Origin: Oscillospiraceae bacterium
Lineage (GTDB): Bacteria; Bacillota_A; Clostridia; Oscillospirales; Oscillospiraceae
Length of the DNA: 18,857 bases
Direction: 5' to 3'
Assembly: GCA_015068175.1 (NCBI GenBank)
Contig: SVLA01000023.1
Coordinates: 1-18,857 of the forward strand
Shown one piece after another: positions 14,095-18,857 of this stretch. A program made the translations under genes and the position numbers. The notes under the pieces were generated by a model. That model ran no database searches, was not told where the DNA came from, and saw nothing but the letters and a program-made list of their open reading frames with translations. Numbering within the stretch: position 1 is the stretch's first letter; each line of letters begins with the position of its first letter.

Positions 14095-14110
14095 AGCGCT
14101 CCAAAGCGCT
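14095..14110 (-). other. Hairpin in the pre-tRNA-Arg 5' leader
   Basis: AGCGCT-CCAA-AGCGCT forms a 6-bp stem with a 4-nt loop, 2 nt upstream of the mature tRNA 5' end. The predicted transcription start lies at about 14109, so the leader would consist almost wholly of this hairpin. Confidence 0.5.
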
Positions 14111-14115
14111 TAGAT

Positions 14116-14144
14116 ATACTATCACAGTGTTCTGAAAAATGCAA
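14116..14144 (-). promoter_or_regulatory. Promoter of tRNA-Arg
   Basis: On the minus strand, TTGCAT (14139-14144) and TAGTAT (14116-14121) are separated by 17 bp, matching sigma-A consensus at four to five and four positions respectively. The distance to the tRNA (about 24 nt) is normal. Confidence 0.6.
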
Positions 14145-14204
14145 GTCTTTTTTTGAAAAAAATCAATTTATTTTTCAAAATTGATACGAAGGGATAGGGG
14201 ATCA

Positions 14205-14233
14205 TTGACGAAGGAGGTGTTTTGGTGTAAAAT
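14205..14233 (+). promoter_or_regulatory. Promoter of mutY
   Basis: TTGACG (14205-14210) and TAAAAT (14228-14233) are separated by 17 bp. The spacer happens to contain AAGGAGGTG, which looks like a ribosome site. Transcription would begin near 14240, leaving a very short leader that carries GAAAGGG as the actual ribosome site before the GTG start at 14257. Confidence 0.7.
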
Positions 14234-14256
14234 GGGGTCGAAAGGGCGGTGTTTCC

Positions 14257-15297
14257 GTGGATATTTTTGAAGCTTTGCCGGGGGCGCTGCTGCCCTGGTA
14301 TGATGAACATAAGCGGGATCTGCCCTGGCGGCAGACCCGGGATCCGTATAAGATCTGGCTGTCGGAGATCATGCTCCAGCAGACCCGGGTAGAGGCGGTG
14401 AAGGGATATTATGCCCGTTTTCTGTCAGAATTACCCACGATCCGGGATCTTGCGGCTTGCGACGACGAAAAACTCCACAAGCTGTGGGAGGGTCTGGGAT
14501 ATTACAGCCGGGTGCGGAATCTGAAAAAAGCGGCAAAAATGATCGCAGAAGAATACAATGGGGTATTTCCGGAGGATTATGACCGGGTCCTGGCTTTGCC
14601 GGGGATCGGAGAATACACCGCCGGGGCCATTTGCTCCATTGCTTTCGACAAAAAAACGGCGGCGGTGGACGGAAATGTACTGCGGCTTGTGGCCCGATTG
14701 ACCGATGATCCGACGCCCATCGACACGGAACCCTATAAAAAGCAGGTCCGGCAGCGCCTTGGGGCGGTATATCCGGATCGGGCGGGGGATTTCACCCAGG
14801 CCCTTATTGAACTGGGGGCCACCCTCTGCGGACCGGATCGGGCGCCCCGGTGTGATGAGTGCCCCTGCGGCGGATTTTGCCGGGGACGGGCTGCCGGACG
14901 GCTGGGGATGCTTCCGGTCCGTTCACCGAAAAAAGACAGAAAAACCGAAGATCTGACCCTTTTCATCATGGCCCAAAATGGTACTTTTGGGGTCCAAAAG
15001 CGCCCAAAACGGGGACTTTTGGCCTCTTTATGGTCCTTTCCGAACCTGCCAGGAAAGCTGGAAACCGGAGAAGCCATGTCGAAACTGGAAGAAATGGGGC
15101 TGCGGCCCAAGGCCCTGCACCGCTGCCTGGAACGGAGCCATATCTTCACCCACGTCCGCTGGGAAATGCGGGGATACTATCTGGAAGTGGAAGGCCAGGC
15201 CGAGGACATTGTGTGGATGCCCCCGGAGCAGATCGAGACCGAGGCGGCGCTGCCCACGGCCTTCCGGCAGTTTTGGGAGGAACGGGACCATGTTTGA
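14257..15297 (+). CDS. mutY: A/G-specific adenine glycosylase MutY
   Basis: The 346-aa DNA repair enzyme removes adenine mispaired with 8-oxoguanine. The HhH-GPD core carries the catalytic Glu37 in WLSEIMLQQTRV, the helix-hairpin-helix LPGIGEYTAGAI (114-125) and the catalytic Asp138 in AVDGNV. A 4Fe-4S loop follows, with cysteines in C-x7-C-x2-C-x5-C spacing (CGPDRAPRCDECPCGGFC); the first gap is one longer than the x6 of E. coli. The C-terminal NUDIX-like 8-oxoG recognition domain (about 230-346) includes ASLWSFPNLPGKLE and HIFTHVRWEMRGYYLE. The start is GTG at 14257, supported by GAAAGGG 11 nt upstream; the in-frame alternatives are poorer. Its 3' end overlaps the next gene by 8 bp, so the two are probably co-translated. 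Confidence 0.95.
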   Translation: MDIFEALPGALLPWYDEHKRDLPWRQTRDPYKIWLSEIMLQQTRVEAVKGYYARFLSELPTIRDLAACDDEKLHKLWEGLGYYSRVRNLKKAAKMIAEEYNGVFPEDYDRVLALPGIGEYTAGAICSIAFDKKTAAVDGNVLRLVARLTDDPTPIDTEPYKKQVRQRLGAVYPDRAGDFTQALIELGATLCGPDRAPRCDECPCGGFCRGRAAGRLGMLPVRSPKKDRKTEDLTLFIMAQNGTFGVQKRPKRGLLASLWSFPNLPGKLETGEAMSKLEEMGLRPKALHRCLERSHIFTHVRWEMRGYYLEVEGQAEDIVWMPPEQIETEAALPTAFRQFWEERDHV

Positions 15298-16078
15298 TTT
15301 TCATATCCATTCCACCGTGTCCTACGATGGTCACGGCACCCCGGAGCAGATGGCCCGGGCGGCGGTGGCCGCCGGATTGCAGGAGATCTGTTTCGCGGAC
15401 CATGTGGACGACGATCCCCTGGCGGGGATCGTGCCGGAGCATCGGTTCACCCCGGAGAGTTACGGAGCGGCCTATGACGGCCTGGAGGTGCCGGGGGTGT
15501 TGATCCGCCGGGGCATGGAGTTCGGTATGCTGCCCAACAACCGGGCCGGCTTTGAGGAATGCCTGCGGTGGCGGGAATTTGATTTTGTGCTGGGCAGTGT
15601 CCATTACGCCGATGGCATGGATGTTTACGAACGGCCCTATTGGGAAGGCAAGACCCAATTTGAGGGGGAGCGGCGGTATCTGGAGGATGTGCTGGAATGT
15701 GTCCGGGTCCACGACGGATTTGACGTGCTGGGCCATCTGACTTACATCAGCAAGGCCCGGCATAATCCGACCCACCGGCCGGTGCCCCTGAAGGACCATC
15801 GGGAAGTGGTGGCGGAGATCCTGAAAGTGCTGATCGCCAAAGGCAAAGGGATCGAGGTCAATACCAGCGGCGTATTCCGCAGCGGCGATCTGCTGCCCAC
15901 GGAGGAATATCTGCGGCTGTACAAGGATCTGGGGGGCCGGATCATCACAGTGGGTTCCGATGCCCACACACCGGACCGGGTGGGAGAATATGCCGGCAGA
16001 GCATTGGGCCTGCTGAAGGATGTCTTCGGGTATGTATGCACCTTTGAAGGCCGGAAGCCGATTTTCCATATGCTGTGA
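15290..16078 (+). CDS. PHP-domain histidinol-phosphatase (HisJ/HisK type)
   Basis: The 262-aa PHP-family phosphoesterase is most like the histidinol-phosphatase that makes L-histidinol in histidine biosynthesis. The trinuclear metal site residues are visible: His5 and His7 (HIHS), Asp13, His38 (FADHVDDD), Glu77 (GMEFG), His105 (GSVHY), His149 (LGHLTY), and Asp224 with His226 (GSDAHTPD). Its length fits the family. The frame is open far upstream, but the ATG at 15290 begins MFDFHIHS, the normal N-terminus, and GGGAGG (15275-15280) precedes it. It overlaps the end of mutY by 8 bp and no other his gene is nearby, so the exact substrate is less certain than the fold. A terminator follows immediately. 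Confidence 0.88.
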   Translation: MFDFHIHSTVSYDGHGTPEQMARAAVAAGLQEICFADHVDDDPLAGIVPEHRFTPESYGAAYDGLEVPGVLIRRGMEFGMLPNNRAGFEECLRWREFDFVLGSVHYADGMDVYERPYWEGKTQFEGERRYLEDVLECVRVHDGFDVLGHLTYISKARHNPTHRPVPLKDHREVVAEILKVLIAKGKGIEVNTSGVFRSGDLLPTEEYLRLYKDLGGRIITVGSDAHTPDRVGEYAGRALGLLKDVFGYVCTFEGRKPIFHML

Positions 16079-16085
16079 ACAAAAA

Positions 16086-16110
16086 ATCGCCGCCCGGACC
16101 GGGCGGCGAT
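16086..16110. terminator. Bidirectional terminator between histidinol-phosphatase and XRE genes
   Basis: A perfect 11-bp GC-rich stem (16086-16096 with 16100-16110) closes a GAC loop. CGCTTTTA follows on the plus strand and a T-run (complement of 16081-16086) on the minus strand. It lies between two convergent stop codons (16078 and 16116). Confidence 0.85.
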
Positions 16111-16115
16111 CGCTT

Positions 16116-16334
16116 TTATAGGGATTGGTCCTCTTCGCTGGGGACGTAGGTCATGACATCCTCCACGCGGCAGTTCAGGATGCGGCACAGATCGTTCAGC
16201 GTCGTGGTGGTGATGGGTTTGTTTTTCCGCAGTTTATCCAGGGTGGAACTGGAGATGCGGTAATTTTTGATCAAGGTGTAGGTGGACTCCCGGGAGGCCT
16301 GCAACGTTTTCCAAAAAGGGGCGTATGTGATCAT
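16116..16334 (-). CDS. Small XRE/Cro-type helix-turn-helix regulator
   Basis: The product is 72 aa, almost entirely one HTH domain of the Cro/CI (HTH_26) type. It runs from LQASRESTYTLIKNY through SSSTLDKLRKNKPITTTTLNDLC to NCRVEDVMTYVP. Such minimal proteins bind DNA as dimers and carry no sensor domain. GGGAGGT lies 7 nt before the ATG on the minus strand. The gene is divergent from the topoisomerase IV operon and convergent with the histidinol-phosphatase. It might control its own or the divergent promoter, but I see no clear operator palindrome in the gap, so the target is unknown. Confidence 0.88.
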   Translation of the reverse strand: MITYAPFWKTLQASRESTYTLIKNYRISSSTLDKLRKNKPITTTTLNDLCRILNCRVEDVMTYVPSEEDQSL

Positions 16335-16362
16335 GCCGTGTACCTCCCGACGTTTTTTTATT

Positions 16363-16391
16363 ATTGTAAAATGTAATTGCTATCTTGACTA
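16363..16391 (-). promoter_or_regulatory. Candidate promoter of the XRE gene
   Basis: On the minus strand, TAGTCA (16386-16391) and TACAAT (16363-16368) are separated by 17 bp, with four and five matches to consensus. It lies about 30 bp before the start codon. Confidence 0.45.
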
Positions 16392-16455
16392 TGGTCGGGG
16401 AAGTGACTATGTGGCGGGAATGAACCACAAAATGTGGGGGCGGAAGGGGTTGGTG

Positions 16456-16484
16456 TTGACTTTATGTTGAAGAGTGGATATAAT
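16456..16484 (+). promoter_or_regulatory. Sigma-A promoter of the topoisomerase IV operon
   Basis: TTGACT (16456-16461) and a perfect TATAAT (16479-16484) are separated by 17 bp. The start codon of the B subunit lies 40 bp further on, giving a short leader with GGCAGG as ribosome site. Confidence 0.85.
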
Positions 16485-16523
16485 ATAATGGATAAAATGG
16501 ATAACTATGGCAGGTAATTGATT

Positions 16524-18521
16524 ATGGCTACGAAAAAACAGGAGCAATACGGCAATTCCAGTATTTCCATGCTGAAAGGCGAAGAGCGGGTGCGCAAGCG
16601 TCCGGCGGTCATTTTCGGATCCGACGATCTGGAAGGCTGCAAGCACGCGGTGTTTGAGATCCTTTCCAACGCCATTGACGAGGCCCGGGAAGGCCACGGT
16701 GATCTGATCATCGTGACCCGGTATGAGGACCTCAGCGTGGAAGTGGAGGACTTTGGCCGCGGCTGCCCAGTGGACTGGAATGAGCGGGAAAAGCGGTTCA
16801 ACTGGGAACTGGTGTTCTGCGAGCTGTACGCCGGCGGCAAGTACGGCGAAAACGGTGAAAACTACGAATATTCCCTGGGCCTCAACGGCCTGGGTTCCTG
16901 CGCGACCCAGTATGCGTCGGAATTTTTTGACGCCACCATCCGCCGGGACGGTTTCCGCTATGATCTGCACTTTGAACGGGGCAGAAACATCGGCGGACTG
17001 AAGAAGGAACCTACGGATCGGGGCCGCAAGACCGGCTCCCGCTTTCTGTGGCGGCCGGACCGAAAGGTGTTTACGGACATCAATATTCCGGCAGAATATT
17101 ACCGGGATGTGCTGAAGCGGCAGGCGGTGGTAAACAAAGGCATCACCTTCCGGTTCCGCAACCAGGTGGGCAAGAAGTTCGAGGAAGAGGAATTCCGCTA
17201 TGACGGCGGCATCCGGCAGTATGTGGAAGAACTGGTGGGGGATGACGCCTTCACCATGCCCGTATACTGGGAAACGGAGCGCCGGGGCCGCGATGCGGAC
17301 AACCGGCCGGAGATGAAGCTGAAGATCACCGCATCTTTCTGCTTCAGCAAGAAGGTCAGCCGCATCGAATACTACCACAACTCCAGTTGGCTGGAGTATG
17401 GCGGCAGCCCGGACCGGGCGGTGCGCTTCGGCTTTACGGCGGCTTTCGATAAGTATCTGAAGGACAGCGGAAAATATACCAAGGCGGAGATCGAATCCAA
17501 GAGCAAGATCATTTTCCAGGATATTCAGGACAGCCTGGTGATGGTGACCAACTGCTTCTCCACCATCGGCTGCTTCGAGAATCAGACCAAGAAGTCTGTC
17601 AACTCCAAGTTCACTCAGGAGGCTATGACGGCCTTCTTCAAGGAACAGCTCCAGGTTTGGTTCATTGAAAACAAGCAGGAGGCGGACCGGGCGGCGGAAC
17701 AGATCCTCATCAACAAGCGGGCCAGAGAATCCGCCGAAAAGACCAAGTCCAATGTAAAGAAAAATCTGTCCACCAAGCTGGATATTTCCAACCGGGTGCA
17801 GAAATTTGTGGACTGCCGCAGTAAGGACACCAATTTGCGGGAACTGTATATCGTGGAGGGTGACTCCGCATTGGGCAGCGTCAAGCTGAGCCGGGATGCG
17901 GAGTTCCAGGGCATCATGCCGGTCCGCGGCAAGATCCTGAACTGCCTGAAGGCGGATTACAACAAGATCTTTGCCAGCCCCATCATCACCGACCTGATGA
18001 AGGTTTTGGGCTGCGGTGTGGAGATCACGGGCAAAAAGGCCAAGGATCTGAGCAGTTTTGATATCAGCAATCTGCGGTGGAACAAGGTGGTGATCTGCAC
18101 CGATGCGGACTACGACGGGTTCCAGATCCGCACCCTGATCCTGACCATGATCTACCGTCTGTGTCCCACCCTGATCCGGGACGGATATGTGTATATCGCG
18201 GAGTCGCCGCTGTTTGAGATCACCTGCAGGGACAAGACCTGGTTTGCTTACTCTGAGCAGGAAAAGGTCAGGATCCTGAAGGAACTGGAGGGCCAGAAGG
18301 TGAAGATCCAGCGGTCCAAAGGTTTGGGCGAGAACGATCCGGAGATGATGTGGATGACCACCATGAATCCCGAGACCCGGCGGCTGATCAAGGTGATGCC
18401 GGAGGACGCGGAGCGGACAGCCTACTATTTCGATGTGCTGCTGGGCGATGCATTGAATGCGCGGAAGAATTTTATTGCGGAAAACGGCGCGAAGTATCTG
18501 GATCTGGCGGATATTTCGTAA
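16524..18521 (+). CDS. Type IIA DNA topoisomerase B subunit (ParE/GyrB-like, divergent clostridial form)
   Basis: The 665-aa ATPase subunit should pair with the A subunit encoded next. The GHKL ATPase domain has Glu45 and Asn49 (FEILSNAIDEA), DFGRG (76-80), AGGKYG and GLNGLGS in place of the usual GLHGVG. The Toprim domain has EGDSA (445-449) and DADYDG (527-532), both intact and needed for DNA cleavage. The C-terminal block QRSKGLGENDPEMMWMTTMNPETR matches QRYKGLGEMNPxQLWETTMDP of GyrB/ParE. The start is ATG 16524; an in-frame TTG at 16518 is less likely because GGCAGG (16509-16514) suits the ATG. Length fits ParE better than the 800-aa GyrB type. Unusual residues in the ATPase motifs mark it as the divergent second topoisomerase of Clostridia, probably decatenating. 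Confidence 0.9.
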   Translation: MATKKQEQYGNSSISMLKGEERVRKRPAVIFGSDDLEGCKHAVFEILSNAIDEAREGHGDLIIVTRYEDLSVEVEDFGRGCPVDWNEREKRFNWELVFCELYAGGKYGENGENYEYSLGLNGLGSCATQYASEFFDATIRRDGFRYDLHFERGRNIGGLKKEPTDRGRKTGSRFLWRPDRKVFTDINIPAEYYRDVLKRQAVVNKGITFRFRNQVGKKFEEEEFRYDGGIRQYVEELVGDDAFTMPVYWETERRGRDADNRPEMKLKITASFCFSKKVSRIEYYHNSSWLEYGGSPDRAVRFGFTAAFDKYLKDSGKYTKAEIESKSKIIFQDIQDSLVMVTNCFSTIGCFENQTKKSVNSKFTQEAMTAFFKEQLQVWFIENKQEADRAAEQILINKRARESAEKTKSNVKKNLSTKLDISNRVQKFVDCRSKDTNLRELYIVEGDSALGSVKLSRDAEFQGIMPVRGKILNCLKADYNKIFASPIITDLMKVLGCGVEITGKKAKDLSSFDISNLRWNKVVICTDADYDGFQIRTLILTMIYRLCPTLIRDGYVYIAESPLFEITCRDKTWFAYSEQEKVRILKELEGQKVKIQRSKGLGENDPEMMWMTTMNPETRRLIKVMPEDAERTAYYFDVLLGDALNARKNFIAENGAKYLDLADIS

Positions 18522-18567
18522 CGGCTATCCCTCCGGGGCAGGTGGCGCGAAACGGAAAATTTGAGCA

Positions 18568-18589
18568 GGACCGTCGAGGACGCCGGTCC
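18568..18589. repeat. Imperfect inverted repeat, intergenic-repeat-like sequence
   Basis: GGACCG (18568-18573) and CGGTCC (18584-18589) flank a 10-nt spacer, followed by CTACA. The block GACCGTCGAGGACGCCGGTC with CCTACA after it resembles short interspersed intergenic repeats common in gut Clostridia; this is from memory, not a search. It sits between the two topoisomerase genes. Confidence 0.35.
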
Positions 18590-18617
18590 CTACAATGTGT
18601 GAATTAAGGAGCCGATT

Positions 18618-18857
18618 ATGGCACGAAAGAAGAAAGAATCGGAAAACAACAAGAAACAAGTGGATACCAGCGGTGTGGTGGGACTGGTTGGCAGCACCAC
18701 GGAGCAGGCGATCTCCGAGACCCTGGAGCTGAACTATATGCCCTATGCCATGTCCGTCATCGTTTCCCGGGCCATCCCGGAGATCGACGGCTTTAAGCCT
18801 TCCCACCGGAAGCTTCTGTACACCATGTACAAAATGGGACTTTTGAAAAAGGATCGG
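18618..18857 (+). CDS. Type IIA DNA topoisomerase A subunit (ParC/GyrA-like), cut by the right window edge
   Basis: The first 80 codons of the breakage-reunion subunit are visible. After a Lys-rich N-terminus comes LNYMPYAMSVIVSRAIPEIDG, then FKPSHRKLLYTMYKMGLLKK, which matches [32 protein letters not shown] of GyrA/ParC. The usual DVRDG loop is one residue shorter here (EIDG), in keeping with the divergent B subunit. The catalytic Tyr lies beyond the window. TAAGGAG 8 nt upstream supports the ATG at 18618. It lies 96 bp after the B subunit and is probably in the same operon. Confidence 0.88.
   Translation, partial: MARKKKESENNKKQVDTSGVVGLVGSTTEQAISETLELNYMPYAMSVIVSRAIPEIDGFKPSHRKLLYTMYKMGLLKKDR

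Noticed and set aside
13879..14184. 101-codon plus-strand frame containing GTRTPDLLIRSQSLYPTEL
   Set aside because: It runs antisense through tRNA-Arg. This peptide is a well-known false translation of tRNA complements in many genomes.
14210..14270. Possible leader peptide: AAGGAGGTG followed by ATG at 14232 and 12 codons overlapping the mutY start
   Set aside because: The AAGGAGGTG lies in the 17-bp spacer of a good promoter (TTGACG/TAAAAT). Transcription would start after the ATG, so the short frame would not be in the message.

Overview
The window looks like chromosomal DNA from a Gram-positive Clostridia bacterium, most likely a gut Oscillospiraceae/Ruminococcaceae-type organism. This is inferred from strong GGAGG ribosome sites, sigma-A promoters (TTGACT-17-TATAAT), lipoproteins with short LAAC/LAGC lipoboxes, LplB/YtcP-type sugar permeases, a PocR-AraC regulator and a divergent clostridial-type topoisomerase IV. 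Most of the window is GC-rich; about 12.25-14.0 kb is visibly AT-richer.

Region 1 (1-12.1 kb) is a carbohydrate-use locus. A plus-strand operon runs from the left edge to a bidirectional terminator at 6293-6322. It holds two tandem paralogous lipoproteins of unknown family (the first cut by the window edge), two sugar ABC permeases, a D-lyxose/D-mannose isomerase and a lipoprotein with two pectate-lyase-3-type beta-helix modules. A minus-strand operon (11016 down to 6338) meets it at the same terminator and encodes an FGGY kinase, a mannitol-dehydrogenase-family oxidoreductase, a DUF4432 aldose-epimerase-like protein and a class II aldolase. A divergent plus-strand PocR-AraC regulator (11240-12064) probably controls the minus operon through a direct repeat at 11104-11132. 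Together these give import, anomer handling, isomerisation or oxidation, phosphorylation and aldol cleavage of a sugar that the sequence does not identify.

Region 2 (12.1-14.03 kb) is a small AT-rich insert. One side is tRNA-Arg(ACG); the other is an 18-bp copy of that tRNA's 3' end at 12128-12145. No integrase is present. On the minus strand it carries a 183-aa protein with a phage minor-head-like Cys/His cluster, a 102-aa partner starting 1 nt after its stop, then a frameshifted remnant of the 183-aa C-terminus and a second 102-aa partner in the same arrangement. This is the layout of an orphan polymorphic toxin/immunity cassette and is the best candidate here for an undescribed system.

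Region 3 (14.1-18.86 kb) is housekeeping: mutY overlapping a PHP-type histidinol-phosphatase, a convergent 72-aa XRE-type regulator, and a divergent type IIA topoisomerase pair. The B subunit is complete; the A subunit is cut by the right edge.
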